Shown one piece after another: positions 27,753-36,974 of a stretch of DNA of 64,000 bases. The DNA is from Pararhodospirillum oryzae. Lineage in GTDB: Bacteria; Pseudomonadota; Alphaproteobacteria; Rhodospirillales; Rhodospirillaceae. Both the position numbers and the translations under genes were made by a program. The number at the start of each line of letters is the position of its first letter. Positions within the stretch are counted from its first letter, which is position 1. The DNA is taken from NCBI RefSeq assembly GCF_007992075.1, contig NZ_BJZO01000002.1:26222-90221 (forward strand), written 5' to 3'. Under the pieces are notes generated by a model. It was not told the origin of the DNA, did no database searches, and saw only the letters and a program-made list of their open reading frames with translations.

Positions 27753-27804
27753 AAAAAAGCTCCACGGTCTGCCCGATCCCCTGCGAGCAAGCGGACCTTG
27801 GAGC
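27753..27804 (-). terminator. Rho-independent terminator of the lipoprotein gene
   Basis: On the minus strand GCTCCAAGGTC pairs with GACCGTGGAGC (one bulge or mismatch per arm, loop about 24) and is followed by six T residues. It starts 13 bases after the lipoprotein stop. Confidence 0.72.
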
Positions 27805-27816
27805 GTTTTTTGTTTT

Positions 27817-28371
27817 CTAGCTGGGCGTGCCCGGCCGGCGGCTGCGGTTGTAGTCCAGTTGCTCGCCTGTCAGCTGGAAGCCCACGTAAACGTCCTGGTC
27901 GGCGGCGCTGGCTCCGGCGTCCAGGGGAATGCGCACCCGAACCTTTTCGTCGCGCACCACCACCCGGTCCACGTTGGGCGGGAAGGTCGTGGCCACCTCG
28001 TAGGTTTGCTTGGCGGCGGGCTGGGGATAGAAGTTGGGAAGGGCGACGAAATAGTCAAAGCGGGTATCGCGCGAGCTGGCGGCCGGCCCCAGCCCGATCG
28101 CGAACGACAGCACCATTTCCACCGTGACCCCGGTTTTGTCGTAAGAGCAGGTGCCCTCGTAGCCGGTGACGCGGCCGGTCAGCTCAATGTCGGTGATGTC
28201 GCGCCCGGGCCCGGGCCGGAAGCGGGTCATCTCGGCCGTGGCGGCATCAATGCGCACCTGGGGGCAGGGCCTTGGATCTTCGCGCGAAAAAGCCTGACAT
28301 CCCGTCAGGGCACAGGCGGCGCCCAGAAGCGCGAGGGCGGGCGCGGTACGCAAGAAAGCGAGGGAAGCCAT
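27817..28371 (-). CDS. Lipoprotein of unknown function
   Basis: A 184-residue protein with a lipoprotein signal: LLGAACALTGCQ puts the lipidated Cys near residue 25. The mature part is a beta-rich domain (DITDIELTGRVTGYEGTCSY, VEMVLSFAIGLGPAA, VRIPLDAGASAADQDVYVGF) of a type common in alphaproteobacterial hypothetical lipoproteins. No enzyme motif is visible. The ATG at 28371 gives a normal signal peptide. Divergent from thrB, terminator downstream. Role in the envelope is inferred from the signal only. Confidence 0.75.
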   Translation of the reverse strand: MASLAFLRTAPALALLGAACALTGCQAFSREDPRPCPQVRIDAATAEMTRFRPGPGRDITDIELTGRVTGYEGTCSYDKTGVTVEMVLSFAIGLGPAASSRDTRFDYFVALPNFYPQPAAKQTYEVATTFPPNVDRVVVRDEKVRVRIPLDAGASAADQDVYVGFQLTGEQLDYNRSRRPGTPS

Positions 28372-28529
28372 GGGACGGGGTCCGCTGATACGGGAAAAGG
28401 AAACGCATGCCTTTGGGATAGCGCAATCGGGGCCCAGGGGCAACGCGGGTTCCCAGGGCCCCCGGAACCTGTTACACGATCGCCTTCCCTTTCGTTCCCG
28501 GTTCTTCTCATCAGGCGTCGAGTCGCCCC

Positions 28530-29495
28530 ATGGCCGTCTACACCGAGGTTTTCGACGATGACGTTTCCGCCTTCCTGGCGGATTACGACATCGGCCGTCT
28601 GCGTGTCCTCAAGGGCATCGCCGAGGGGGTCGAAAACTCCAACTATCTGCTGATCACCGATCAGGCCCCCTACATCCTGACGCTGTACGAGCGTCGGGTG
28701 GATCCGGCCGATCTTCCCTTTTTCCTGGGCCTGCTGCGCCACCTCGCGGCGCGGGGCCTGCCCTGCCCGCAACCGGTGCCCGGCCGCGACGGCGAGCCCT
28801 TGCGCACCCTGGGCGGGCGCCCGGCCGCCCTGGTCACCTTCCTGGAAGGGGCGTGGGCGCGCCGGCCCGAGGTTTCGCATTGCGCGCAACTGGGCGATGC
28901 CCTGGCCCGCCTGCACCTGGCGGGCCTGGACTATCCGCTCAGGCGCGCGAACAGCCTGGCGCTGGCTGGCTGGCATGGCCTGTTCGAGGCAGTGCGCGAA
29001 GCGGCCGACGGCGTGATCCCGGGGCTGCGGGCGCTGGTGGAAACCGAGCTTGCGTTCCTTGATGCCCATTGGCCGGCCGGTCTTCCGGCCGGGGTCATTC
29101 ACGCCGACCTGTTTCCCGACAACGTGTTCTTTCTCGATGGCACGCTGTCGGGGGTGATCGATTTCTATTTCGCCTGCAACGATTTCCTCGCCTACGATCT
29201 GGCCGTGTGCCTGAACGCCTGGTGTTTCGAGGGCGAGCGCGAGTTCAACGCCACCAAGGCGCATCACATGATCAGCCGCTATCAGAAGCACCGTCCCCTT
29301 TCCGATGCCGAGTTCGCGGCCCTGCCGCTTCTGGCCCGGGGCGCCGCGCTGCGATTCCTGCTCACGCGCCTGTACGACTGGCTGCACACCCCGCCCGGGG
29401 CCCTGGTCCGGCCCAAGGATCCGCAGGAATACGTGCACAAGCTCCGCTTCCATCAGGCGATTGGCGGGGCCGGCGCCTATGGGGTGACGCGATGA
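28530..29495 (+). CDS. thrB: Homoserine kinase (ThrB type II, APH fold)
   Basis: A 321-residue kinase of the aminoglycoside phosphotransferase fold that phosphorylates homoserine for threonine synthesis in alphaproteobacteria. It opens [20 protein letters not shown], with [13 protein letters not shown] as nucleotide-binding loop, [19 protein letters not shown], the catalytic [14 protein letters not shown] near residue 190, and the Mg-binding [18 protein letters not shown] near 208. The C-terminal [12 protein letters not shown] is typical of this ThrB. It overlaps rnhA by four bases (ATGA), an arrangement common in this class. Confidence 0.95.
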   Translation: MAVYTEVFDDDVSAFLADYDIGRLRVLKGIAEGVENSNYLLITDQAPYILTLYERRVDPADLPFFLGLLRHLAARGLPCPQPVPGRDGEPLRTLGGRPAALVTFLEGAWARRPEVSHCAQLGDALARLHLAGLDYPLRRANSLALAGWHGLFEAVREAADGVIPGLRALVETELAFLDAHWPAGLPAGVIHADLFPDNVFFLDGTLSGVIDFYFACNDFLAYDLAVCLNAWCFEGEREFNATKAHHMISRYQKHRPLSDAEFAALPLLARGAALRFLLTRLYDWLHTPPGALVRPKDPQEYVHKLRFHQAIGGAGAYGVTR

Positions 29496-30001
29496 GCGGG
29501 CCGGAAGCAGGCCCCGGGGAAACGGCGGCCCCGGCGGCCATGATCGACGCCCCTTCGTCGGCGTCCATGGTCGAGATGTTCACCGACGGCGCGTGCTCGG
29601 GCAATCCGGGGCCTGGCGGGTGGGGGGTGCTGCTGCGCTCGGGTGCCCATGAAAAGGAACTGTGGGGGGGCGAACCCGACACCACCAACAACCGCATGGA
29701 ACTGATGGCGGTGATCCAGGGCCTCGAAGCCCTGCGCCGGCCGGTGCGGGTGCGCATCCATACCGACAGCCGCTATGTCCACGATGGCATCACCGGCTGG
29801 ATCAAGGGCTGGAAGCGCAACGGCTGGATGACGGCCGCGCGCAAGCCGGTCAAGAACGTGGACCTGTGGCAGCGCCTGGACGCGGCCCTGGGCGCCCACA
29901 AGGTGGAATGGCAATGGGTGCGCGGCCACGCCGGCCATCCGGAAAACGAACGCGCCGACGCCCTGGCCCGCCAGGGCACCGCCGACGCCCGCCGGCGCTG
30001 A
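29492..30001 (+). CDS. rnhA: Ribonuclease HI
   Basis: A 169-residue RNase HI that degrades the RNA strand of RNA-DNA hybrids. All four carboxylates are visible: Asp in [17 protein letters not shown], Glu in [13 protein letters not shown], Asp in [10 protein letters not shown], and Asp in [10 protein letters not shown]; the catalytic His is in [11 protein letters not shown]. An N-terminal extension of about 25 Ala/Pro-rich residues precedes the fold; an internal ATG (SASMVEMF) could also be used. Coupled by overlap to thrB. Confidence 0.94.
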   Translation: MSGPEAGPGETAAPAAMIDAPSSASMVEMFTDGACSGNPGPGGWGVLLRSGAHEKELWGGEPDTTNNRMELMAVIQGLEALRRPVRVRIHTDSRYVHDGITGWIKGWKRNGWMTAARKPVKNVDLWQRLDAALGAHKVEWQWVRGHAGHPENERADALARQGTADARRR

Positions 30002-30061
30002 GCTCTTTTGTCGGGTGTTCGCGGCCGCCGGGCTTTTCCGGGGCCGTGCCGGACCGGACAC

Positions 30062-30092
30062 CGCGCGGGGGAAGCCTTGCCCCCTCCGCGCG
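30062..30092. terminator. Imperfect GC-rich hairpin between rnhA and purN
   Basis: CGCGCGGGGG and CCCCCTCCGCGCG can pair with a small loop between two convergent genes. There is no T-run. Likely a bidirectional stop, but weakly supported. Confidence 0.4.
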
Positions 30093-30104
30093 CCGGACCG
30101 CCCC

Positions 30105-30773
30105 TCAGGCCTCGTCTCGTGGATTGATCAAGGTGGTGGCGGGGGAAGCGGCGCCGTCCACCAGGGCGCGGCCGTCCACCACCCGCACCCGTCCCTCGGC
30201 CATCAGGCGCAAGGCCAGGGGATAGATCCGGTGTTCCAGGGTCAGCACCCGCGCCGCCAGGGAGTCGGGGGTGTCGTCGGGCGCGATCGCGAGCGCGGCC
30301 TGGGCCAGGATCGGGCCGTTGTCCATGTCGGGACGCACCAGGTGGACCGTGCAGCCATGCACGCGCACGCCGGCTTCCAGCGCGCGCTCATGGGTGTGCA
30401 GGCCCTTGAACGACGGCAGCAACGACGGATGAATGTTCAGCATCCGGTCTTGCCAGCGTTCCACGAATCCGGCGGTGAGCAGGCGCATGAACCCGGCCAG
30501 GCACACCAGCTCGGCCCCCACGTCCACCAGGTGGGCGTGAAGGGCCTCCTCGAAGGCGGGGCGGTCGGCATGGGCGCGGTGATCGATCACCGTGGTCGAA
30601 AGCCCGGCCGCCCGGGCCTTGGCCAGCCCCGGCGCCTCGGGACGGTTGGACACCACCGACACCAAGGTGGCGGGAAAGCCGGGCGTGGCGCAGGCCTCGA
30701 TCAGGGCTTCCATGTTGCTGCCCCGACCGCTGATCAGCACCGCGACCCGCGCCGGCTTGGAAGGGCCGGTCAT
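30105..30773 (-). CDS. purN: Phosphoribosylglycinamide formyltransferase
   Basis: A 222-residue enzyme that transfers the formyl group of 10-formyltetrahydrofolate to GAR in purine synthesis. Visible are [14 protein letters not shown] (phosphate binding, residues 12-25), [16 protein letters not shown] with catalytic-loop neighbours, and [21 protein letters not shown] containing the catalytic His. [20 protein letters not shown] carries the conserved Asp. Length fits PurN. Its ATG overlaps the purM stop, so purM-purN form a coupled pair, as in many proteobacteria. Confidence 0.95.
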   Translation of the reverse strand: MTGPSKPARVAVLISGRGSNMEALIEACATPGFPATLVSVVSNRPEAPGLAKARAAGLSTTVIDHRAHADRPAFEEALHAHLVDVGAELVCLAGFMRLLTAGFVERWQDRMLNIHPSLLPSFKGLHTHERALEAGVRVHGCTVHLVRPDMDNGPILAQAALAIAPDDTPDSLAARVLTLEHRIYPLALRLMAEGRVRVVDGRALVDGAASPATTLINPRDEA

Positions 30774-31948
30774 GCGAACGCCTCCGCCAGGGCCTCGATC
30801 GCCACCTGGGGCGCGTCGGCGCTGGCGCGGGGCACCACGGTGCCCAGGTCGAAGACCGTTTCCCCGGCGTCGCTCAGCACGGCGCGGGCTTCATCGACGC
30901 GCGCGGCCGGAACCACCACCACCATGCCCACGCCGCAGTTGAAGGTGCGGGCCATTTCGGCCGGGGCAATGGCACCCGCCCGGGCCAGCCAGCGGAAGAC
31001 CGGCGGCATGGTCCAGGCGCGGGCATCAAGCCGGACGGCGCACGACGCGGGCAGCACGCGCGGGATGTTCTCCCAGAAGCCGCCGCCGGTGATGTGGGCG
31101 AAGGCGTGGGCGAGGCCGGCCCGGTGCACCGCGAGGCACGAACGCACGTACAGGCGGGTGGGGGTGAGCAGGGCCTCGGCCAGGGTCTGGCCGGGGGCAA
31201 AGGGCGCGGGCGACTCCCAGGCGAGTCCTTCCTGGGCCACCACCCGGCGCACCAGGGAAAAGCCGTTGGAATGAACGCCGCTGCTGGCCAGGCCCAGAAG
31301 GCGGTCGCCGGGGCTGACCAGGGCGCCGGTGAGCAGGGCCGAGCGTTCGACCGCGCCGACCGCGAATCCGGCCAGGTCATAGTCGCCTTCCCGGTACAGA
31401 CCGGGCATTTCGGCGGTCTCGCCCCCGACCAGGGCACAGCCCGATTCGCGACAGCCGGCGGCGATGCCCTTGACCACGGCGGCGGCCACCTCGACCTCCA
31501 GGCGGCCGGTGGCGTAATAATCCAGGAACATCAAGGGCTCGGCGCCCTGGACGATCAGATCATTGACGCACATGGCCACCAGATCGATGCCCACCGTGTC
31601 GTGACGGCCGGATTCAAGCGCGATCTTCAGCTTGGTTCCGACGCCATCGGTGGCGGTGACCAGCAGCGGATCGTGGTATCCTGCCGCCGCCAGGTCGAAG
31701 ACAGCACCAAAACCCCCGAGGGCCGCGTCGGCTCCGGACCGCGCCGTCGAGGCGGCATGGGGTTTGATGGCTTGCACAAGGGCATTGCCGCTGTCTATGT
31801 CAACACCGGCATCCTTGTAGGTCAGGCCGGACGCGTGGGCGCCGGCATCGGAATGGGAAGTGGAAATGGCAGCCTCGTTGATCGCTTTGATCCCGGGTTT
31901 GGGCGCCGGCGGGCGTTCGCCCACCGCGCTCCGACTCCCCTGGACCAT
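30770..31948 (-). CDS. purM: Phosphoribosylformylglycinamidine cyclo-ligase
   Basis: AIR synthetase closes the imidazole ring in purine synthesis. The protein (about 392 aa from this start) contains the conserved [52 protein letters not shown] and [16 protein letters not shown], all PurM hallmarks, with the ATP-binding glycine-rich [15 protein letters not shown] in the C-terminal half. The first 40 residues are non-conserved. The ATG at 31948 lacks a clear ribosome site; a GTG near 31924 behind GGAG is also possible. Divergent from the DUF2066 gene. Confidence 0.93.
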   Translation of the reverse strand: MVQGSRSAVGERPPAPKPGIKAINEAAISTSHSDAGAHASGLTYKDAGVDIDSGNALVQAIKPHAASTARSGADAALGGFGAVFDLAAAGYHDPLLVTATDGVGTKLKIALESGRHDTVGIDLVAMCVNDLIVQGAEPLMFLDYYATGRLEVEVAAAVVKGIAAGCRESGCALVGGETAEMPGLYREGDYDLAGFAVGAVERSALLTGALVSPGDRLLGLASSGVHSNGFSLVRRVVAQEGLAWESPAPFAPGQTLAEALLTPTRLYVRSCLAVHRAGLAHAFAHITGGGFWENIPRVLPASCAVRLDARAWTMPPVFRWLARAGAIAPAEMARTFNCGVGMVVVVPAARVDEARAVLSDAGETVFDLGTVVPRASADAPQVAIEALAEAFA

Positions 31949-31997
31949 AGCGCATGCGCCCAGCAATGCAATCCTGCGTCCGGTCCTTGGGCTCCTC

Positions 31998-33362
31998 ATG
32001 GTGCTGGGGCTGGCCGTGACGGGTCTGCCCGGGGCGGTTCAGGCACGCGACGCCTACACCGCCCCCCCCGTCGAGGTTGACGTTTCGGGCGCGAGCCCGG
32101 TCCAGGCGCGCCAGAAGGCCATCGACGAGGGCCAAGTCAAGGCCCTGCGCGCCTTGCTGCAGTCCCTGGTCAGCCCGGCCGACCAGGGGCGCCTGCCCTC
32201 GGTCGACGCGGCCAAGGCCGATTCCATGGTGGTTGACTTCAGCCTGGCCAACGAACGCACCACGGCCAAGCGCTACCTGGCCACCTTGACCGCGCGCTTC
32301 AACGCGGCCCGGGTGGACCAGTTGCTGGCCTCGGCCGGCCTGGGCCATGCCTCGGGCCGCGAGGCCCCGGTGCTGGTCTTGCCCGTGTACCAGGAAAGCC
32401 CCTCGTCCCAGCCCCTGCTGTGGGAGGAGACCAACCCCTGGGCGGCGGCCTGGAACCGGGTGGGGACCTTGCGCGAGGGGCTGGTGCCCGTTGTCCTGGC
32501 CCTGGGCGATATCGAGGACGTGGCGGTGATCGACGGCCCCAAGGCCCTGGCCGGGGATACCACCGCCGCCGGACGCCTGGCCTCGCGCAACGGCGCGCCC
32601 GACGCCCTGATCGTGACCGTCACCGGCACGCCCCAGACCGGCCTGACCGTGACGCCGCGCGCGGCGGGTGTGTTCGCGGGGCTCAAGCCCTTCACGGTGC
32701 CCGCCGACCCCAAGGCGTTCGATCAGGCGGTGACGAAAATGCGCGCGGCCCTGGACGACGGATGGAAGGCGCTGTCGGCTGGCCCGGCTTCGGCTTCGTC
32801 GGCGGGGGCGGGGGCGGGGGCGTCGGCGACCCCGGGCATCGCGGCCTTTGGCGCGCCGTCGGGGATGCCCACGGCTTCCCTCGCGCCCCAGGTGACCCCG
32901 GCCCCCGAGGCCGCTGCCGGCCTGGGCGGCTGGCAGGTGGGAGCCGCCCCGGCACCGGGCGATCCGGCTTCGGGCATGGGGGCCCCCGCGCCGGCGACGG
33001 GTCCCGTGGGATTGACCGGCGCCGCCTCCGCGCCTTCCCCGGCCGTGGCGTCGCCCGCGAGCGGAGCCGGGACCCCGGCCGTGGTCCTGGTCCGCTACCA
33101 GTCCCTGGCGCAGTGGGTGGACATCCGCCGCCGCCTGCAGGGCCTGCCCGGGGTGGGCGCCTTGTCGTTGCAGGCGGTGACCCGCGATCAGGCCCAGATT
33201 CTTCTGCCGTGGTCGGGGTCGATGGATGAGTTGCAGCGCCTGTTGCAAAGCCGGGGCCTGAACCTGTCGCGAAGCGGCGCCCTGTGGACCCTGGAGGCCA
33301 TGGCCAATGTTCCCGCCACCGGCGTTCCGCTCATGGGAGGGGCCACCCCGCTGGCCCGCTAG
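31998..33362 (+). CDS. DUF2066-family exported protein
   Basis: About 454 residues. A hydrophobic export segment ([16 protein letters not shown]) leads to a DUF2066 domain, with [34 protein letters not shown] and [19 protein letters not shown] in the first 130 residues. The middle is an Ala/Gly/Pro-rich linker (about 260-370) and the C-terminal 85 residues form a second small alpha/beta domain. DUF2066 genes commonly lie beside purM/purN in alphaproteobacteria; function unknown. The start is uncertain: 31998 leaves 49 bases to the divergent purM start; the frame is open to 31860 but that would overlap purM. The stop lies in a family A repeat. Confidence 0.75.
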   Translation: MVLGLAVTGLPGAVQARDAYTAPPVEVDVSGASPVQARQKAIDEGQVKALRALLQSLVSPADQGRLPSVDAAKADSMVVDFSLANERTTAKRYLATLTARFNAARVDQLLASAGLGHASGREAPVLVLPVYQESPSSQPLLWEETNPWAAAWNRVGTLREGLVPVVLALGDIEDVAVIDGPKALAGDTTAAGRLASRNGAPDALIVTVTGTPQTGLTVTPRAAGVFAGLKPFTVPADPKAFDQAVTKMRAALDDGWKALSAGPASASSAGAGAGASATPGIAAFGAPSGMPTASLAPQVTPAPEAAAGLGGWQVGAAPAPGDPASGMGAPAPATGPVGLTGAASAPSPAVASPASGAGTPAVVLVRYQSLAQWVDIRRRLQGLPGVGALSLQAVTRDQAQILLPWSGSMDELQRLLQSRGLNLSRSGALWTLEAMANVPATGVPLMGGATPLAR

Positions 33363-33459
33363 GGTCCGTCCGTTTCACGTTGACGCGAACAGACCCTGGA
33401 TCCCTTTGTGTGCGTTTGTCTTTTCGGGAAAAGCGGCGCCCCCTTTTCCCTGACGAACC
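33360..33459 (+). repeat. Composite palindromic repeat, family A, copy 3
   Basis: Starts at the TAG stop of the DUF2066 gene: GGTCCGTCCGTTTCACG, then CGTTTGTCTTTTCGGGAAAA and GCGCCCCCTTTTCCCTGACG. Same organisation and same position relative to the stop codon as at phoH and the aminotransferase. Confidence 0.82.
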
Positions 33460-33606
33460 CCAGGCATGAAGAATAAAGCCCGGTGCTTTCCCCGGGGCCG
33501 GAGGCCTGGGGGGAAGCACCGGGAGGGCAGGATCAGGAGAGAAGTCAACGCGCGGCGTTGGGCGTCCGTCAGGGAACAACCGGCACCGCTTTTTTCGAAC
33601 CAGAGC

Positions 33607-33707
33607 GCATTCCGATCAAAACGGATCAGCGAATGCGCTCTAATTTTTTGATGTTTCGCATTTTCGAACCGCCGAAACGGTGCCATTTCGGCTGAAAATG
33701 CCCTGGA
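33607..33707 (+). repeat. Dispersed 101-bp repeat, family B, copy 2
   Basis: Second copy of the repeat at 8981-9081. A near-perfect palindrome (GAGCGCATTC...GAATGCGCTC, 33604-33641) is followed by GAACCGCCGAAACGGTGCC and ATTTCGGC. The preceding 33570-33600 contains a fragment of the family A core (GTCAGGGAACAACC, ACCGCTTTTTTCG). Confidence 0.75.
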
Positions 33708-33784
33708 CTGGAACTGGATCACCTTGAGCCAACTTGGCCCAGTTTCAGTCTGATTCCATAAATTTTAGAGTAAGTTCGAGGCTG

Positions 33785-33809
33785 GGTTGGGCCAAGAAAT
33801 GGCCCAACC
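33785..33809 (-). terminator. Hairpin downstream of the HMA-domain gene
   Basis: GGTTGGGCCA-AGAAA-TGGCCCAACC, a perfect ten-base-pair stem, 15 bases beyond the HMA gene stop. No T-run of note, so function is likely but not certain. Confidence 0.5.
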
Positions 33810-33824
33810 TGATCTCGGATTACT

Positions 33825-34241
33825 CTAGCGGATCGCCGCCGCGACCAGCGAGGCCACGCCCCGTTCCACGCTGGTCCGTAGCAAGGCGCCAAACAACGCC
33901 TTGCCCAGGGCACTGCCCACCGTGGTCGCAAGGCTGCCGGCCAGGGGGGCCAGCGCCAGGCCCGACGCCGAGGGAAGCACCGCCAGGGGAAGGGAGGACA
34001 GGAACGGGGCGGGAGACTCCTGGGTCTCTTGCAGCGCGTCCACCTGGGCCAGGATGTCGTCGCCCGACACCCTTTGCGGATCAAACAACACGATCAGACT
34101 GTGCGAGCGCGGGTTCAAGGTCACCTCGTTCACGCCGGGGCAGGCGGCCAGGGACCGGCACAGCCGCCGGGTGGGCTCGTCGGATCCAAAAGCCCGGTTC
34201 TTCACGCGAAGACGACCCGGAACATGATGCACGTAGGACAT
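33825..34241 (-). CDS. HMA_2-type heavy-metal-associated domain protein
   Basis: A 138-residue protein whose first 75 residues resemble the HMA_2 domain (SYVHHVPGRLRVKN, CRSLAACPGVNEVTLNPRSHSLIVLFDP), a ferredoxin-like fold related to metal-binding domains of P-type ATPases but lacking the CxxC metal site. The second half is a hydrophobic Ala/Leu-rich region (LPLAVLPSASGLALAPLAG) that may associate with a membrane. Similar small proteins accompany membrane compartments or metal homeostasis genes; the role here is unknown. Divergent from the zinc-ribbon operon. Confidence 0.65.
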   Translation of the reverse strand: MSYVHHVPGRLRVKNRAFGSDEPTRRLCRSLAACPGVNEVTLNPRSHSLIVLFDPQRVSGDDILAQVDALQETQESPAPFLSSLPLAVLPSASGLALAPLAGSLATTVGSALGKALFGALLRTSVERGVASLVAAAIR

Positions 34242-34634
34242 GAGCGGCCTCCAGGGCGATCAGGACATCTTGGGTCCGAATGATACGCATTCGCGACTTC
34301 CCGGCAACCCCCCATCCCGCGCGGCGGGTCGTTTGATAACCCATAGTCCTGGTAATAGATCTAAGTTCTAGAAAAAAATTCTATCCAAAAGCGCCCGCGA
34401 ACCGAAAGGGAACGGGTGGAAACGGAAGCTTGATAACCCATTTGTTAAGGGGCCTGCCAACGACCCGAAGGGCCCGAAGTCCCAGCGGCGCCAGGGGTTA
34501 GGGCGTGTCTTGGGGCTGGGTGAAAGTAAGGTGCAATTGCGCATTGATGTTGCGAGTGCCTCGTAACCGCAATACCCTACGGAAAGTAAGCGTTTGCCGG
34601 ATCTCCCGCGACGCAGATGGAAAGACCCCGAGGC
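34242..34634. other. Divergent regulatory region of the HMA and zinc-ribbon genes
   Basis: About 390 bases without a gene and relatively AT-rich in the middle (34345-34450). TTGATAACCCAT occurs twice as a direct repeat (34333-34344 and 34430-34441). This could be an operator pair for the divergent genes. No recognised factor is assigned. Confidence 0.4.
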
Positions 34635-35162
34635 ATGACTCTTCCTTCTTCCGACCCGGCCCCGCTGACCAGGGAAACCCTGCTGAGCGACGCCCAGGCC
34701 GCCCAGGCCCTCCTGGAAACCCTGCGCTGGCCGCGCGGACGGCCGCTTTGTCCCCACTGCGGCTTTCGTCACAGCTACCGTCTGGCCGGGCCGGGTTCGC
34801 CCGGGGTGCGCTTCAAATGCGCCCGTTGCCGCAAGCAGTACTCGGTGCGCCGGGGCACGGTGCTGGAACGCTCCAACGTCTCGGAAGGCCGCTGGCTGCT
34901 GGCGTTGTGGCTGGCGGTCACGGCGCCGGGGGCGGATCTGGCGCGGCGCATTCATCGGGCGACCGGGGTGAGCCCGAAAACCGCCTGGGCCATGGCGGGC
35001 CGCATCGCCGCGCATCCCGACGACCCGGTGCTGGTGGGCCTGCGCCGGGAGTTCGAACGCGCCACGCCCCTGGTTGCCGGGCTGGGGTGGGAAGGCGGTG
35101 CCGTGCCCGTGTCGATGTCGTCGAAATCCGTCAGCCTGGGCCGTTTGGAGATGCACCCATGA
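34635..35162 (+). CDS. Zinc-ribbon protein derived from an IS1595-type transposase N-terminus
   Basis: A 175-residue protein. Residues about 12-75 match the Zn-ribbon that opens IS1595/ISXO2 transposases: LRWPRGRPLCPHCGF, then FKCARCRKQYSVRRGTVLE (CxxC...CxxC). A helical segment typical of the same family follows (SEGRWLLALWLAV, GVSPKTAWAMAGRIA). The DDE catalytic domain is absent, so it cannot transpose; it looks like a domesticated DNA-binding protein. It overlaps the next gene by four bases and heads a three-gene operon. ATG 34617 is an alternative start. Confidence 0.65.
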   Translation: MTLPSSDPAPLTRETLLSDAQAAQALLETLRWPRGRPLCPHCGFRHSYRLAGPGSPGVRFKCARCRKQYSVRRGTVLERSNVSEGRWLLALWLAVTAPGADLARRIHRATGVSPKTAWAMAGRIAAHPDDPVLVGLRREFERATPLVAGLGWEGGAVPVSMSSKSVSLGRLEMHP

Positions 35163-35497
35163 CCGTTCCCGTTCCCTTGTCTCGCGCCCCGGCCCGGACG
35201 AACACCACCCAAACCACGCCCGCCGCGCCCGCCAAAAGCCCGGCGGCCGTGCGGGGCAAGGCGATCAAGCGCGAACGGACCGCCGCCAAGAACGCGATGG
35301 TGGTGACGCTGGGGCTTCTGGTCTACACCGGGACCGTGCTGGCGGGTGGGCGCCGTCATTCCAGCGACCTGACGCGCAAGGTTCACCTGGGGGCCGGCAT
35401 CGCCCTGATGGGCGCGGCGTACTGGCACGCAACCTTGTATGGTCCCAACGCCAATCGTTCCGGGACGGCCCGTCCCGCACGGGAGGATACACCATGA
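35159..35497 (+). CDS. Small two-TM membrane protein
   Basis: A 112-residue protein: a basic, Pro/Ala-rich cytoplasmic N-terminus (about 45 residues), then two hydrophobic segments (MVVTLGLLVYTGTVLAGG and VHLGAGIALMGAAYWHATLY) separated by a basic loop, with two His at the second segment that could bind haem or metal. No family recognised. Overlaps both neighbours by four bases, so it is probably translated with the zinc-ribbon and EAL genes. Confidence 0.55.
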   Translation: MTVPVPLSRAPARTNTTQTTPAAPAKSPAAVRGKAIKRERTAAKNAMVVTLGLLVYTGTVLAGGRRHSSDLTRKVHLGAGIALMGAAYWHATLYGPNANRSGTARPAREDTP

Positions 35498-36360
35498 GCA
35501 CGCTTCGGGTGCTGCGTCCGCGCTCCCAGGATCCGGGATGGATCCACACGATCCGGGAGTTGTACGCAATCGACCGCGTTGGCGTTGAATACCAGCCCCT
35601 GATCGAGGCGCGCGACGGCGGCTTGGTGGGCTACGAGGCCCTGGCCCGCTTCCAGGATGCCCAGGGCCGGCAGATCCCGCCGGATCGGGTGTTTCAGGCC
35701 CTGCATGGAACCGGCGCCGGCGGATTGTGGGTCGCCGAACTGACCTTGAAGCGCCTTCAGATCGCCCATGCCCCCGCCGATGGCCTGGTGTTCGTGAACG
35801 TGGATCCGTGCGGGCTGGCCGAGGCGGGTAGCGACGCCTTGTCGGCCCGCCTGGACGAACTGGAACGCGTGCTGGCGCCTCGGCCGGGCGTGGTGGTCGA
35901 ACTGATCGAAAACACCGACACAACCCATGCGACGGTCGTGGATCAGGTGACCCGGGATCTGGCCGGGCGCGGCATCACCCTGGCCCTGGACGATATCGGG
36001 GCGGCCGGGGCCTTCCTGTCGCTGCCCCAGGTGTCGCGGGTTGCGTACCTGAAGTTTGATCGTTCCTGGATCACCACCTGGGACCAGAACGATCCCGGGC
36101 ACGATCCGGCCTTGCTGGCCGCGCTGCTGTCCTACGCGCGTCAAAGCGGCAAGCGATCGGTGTTGGAAGGGGTGGAAACCCCCGAGCATCAGCGGCTGGC
36201 GGTTCAAGCCGGGTTCGATCTGGTGCAGGGGTTCTTGTTTCGCGAGCGCTTCGTGCACGCGACCCAGCCCCTGGCCGCCGAAGCACCGCCCCGCGCCGCC
36301 CGTCGGCCGGGGGCGCGGCTGCCCACGCCCGCGTGGGGGCGGGCGCCCCGGTTTTCGTAG
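35494..36360 (+). CDS. EAL-domain protein (possible c-di-GMP phosphodiesterase or sensor)
   Basis: A 288-residue protein with an EAL domain at about residues 20-265 but no GGDEF partner. The catalytic signature reads YEALAR (residues about 49-54), followed by the Asn motif LVFVNVDPCGL, the Glu in VVVELIENTD, LALDDIGAAGAFLSLP in place of the canonical DDFGTGYSS, KFDRSWI, and VLEGVETPEHQRLA with the EGVE motif. Most metal-binding residues are present, but loop 6 is altered, so activity may be reduced and c-di-GMP binding more likely. The C-terminal 35 residues are a basic Pro/Arg-rich tail. Confidence 0.78.
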   Translation: MSTLRVLRPRSQDPGWIHTIRELYAIDRVGVEYQPLIEARDGGLVGYEALARFQDAQGRQIPPDRVFQALHGTGAGGLWVAELTLKRLQIAHAPADGLVFVNVDPCGLAEAGSDALSARLDELERVLAPRPGVVVELIENTDTTHATVVDQVTRDLAGRGITLALDDIGAAGAFLSLPQVSRVAYLKFDRSWITTWDQNDPGHDPALLAALLSYARQSGKRSVLEGVETPEHQRLAVQAGFDLVQGFLFRERFVHATQPLAAEAPPRAARRPGARLPTPAWGRAPRFS

Positions 36361-36362
36361 CC

Positions 36363-36710
36363 TCAGGGGCAGGCGGGGTGCTTCTGGCGCAACAAGCCGC
36401 CACTGACCGCCTGCACCTGGTTGACCGGCACGTTTTGCGTTTGGGCCGAAGCCTGGTAGGCCTGCATGCGCCGGGCATTGGTGTCGGCGACCAGGGCCTT
36501 GACCTCGGGCGAGGGCGCGAGGGCGCGCACCAGGCCATCGGGGGCTTCGCACACCAGGCCCTGGTTGCGCGCGCCGTCCAGGTCCAGGGCCTGGGCCATC
36601 GGCGCCAGGGCAACGGCGCCCGCCAGCACGGCGCTTGCGGCGCACGAAATCCGCAACGCCGGGCCGCGTCGTCGGGAAGAGACCAGGGACGGCGGAAGAT
36701 CATGACGCAT
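36363..36710 (-). CDS. ydbL: YdbL/DUF1318-family exported protein
   Basis: A 115-residue protein with a signal peptide (SAVLAGAVALAPMAQA) and a mature region typical of DUF1318/YdbL: GLVCEAPDGLVRALA, VKALVADTNARRMQAYQ, and a C-terminal Cys (HPACP). In E. coli ydbL sits with ynbE and the AsmA-like transporter gene ydbH, which act in phospholipid transport to the outer membrane. Here only ynbE is beside it. Two conserved Cys may form a disulfide. The start at 36710 gives a normal twin-Arg-like basic n-region. Confidence 0.75.
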   Translation of the reverse strand: MRHDLPPSLVSSRRRGPALRISCAASAVLAGAVALAPMAQALDLDGARNQGLVCEAPDGLVRALAPSPEVKALVADTNARRMQAYQASAQTQNVPVNQVQAVSGGLLRQKHPACP

Positions 36711-36749
36711 GGGAAGGGCTCCTGGACCAGGGCGTGAAGGAACCTCGGA

Positions 36750-36974
36750 CTAGAAAAGGCCCGGGTTGTTCTTGTGCAGTTCTTCCACGCTTTGTTCAAG
36801 GCGGATGCGCACGTCTTGCTCGATGCGCACGTTCAGATCGATCCGGATCGGCTCCTGGGGCGCTTCAATGCGCACGGTGGGCTGGCACGCGCCCAGACCG
36901 GCCGCGCCGGCCAGGGCCGCGAGGCCATAGCAAACCGAAATCAAGGGGGAGGCAAGGGGGCGCGCCATCGGCAT
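36750..36974 (-). CDS. ynbE: YnbE-like lipoprotein
   Basis: A 74-residue lipoprotein; LAGAAGLGACQ gives the lipidated Cys near residue 30, and the mature peptide (PIRIDLNVRIEQDVRIRLEQ) is the short beta-strand peptide of the YnbE family. In E. coli, YnbE augments the end of the YdbH beta-groove at the outer membrane. The ATG at 36974 has GGAGGA five bases upstream, so longer frames are rejected. It is 39 bases upstream of ydbL in the same direction. A ydbH-like gene is not next to it. Confidence 0.78.
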   Translation of the reverse strand: MPMARPLASPLISVCYGLAALAGAAGLGACQPTVRIEAPQEPIRIDLNVRIEQDVRIRLEQSVEELHKNNPGLF

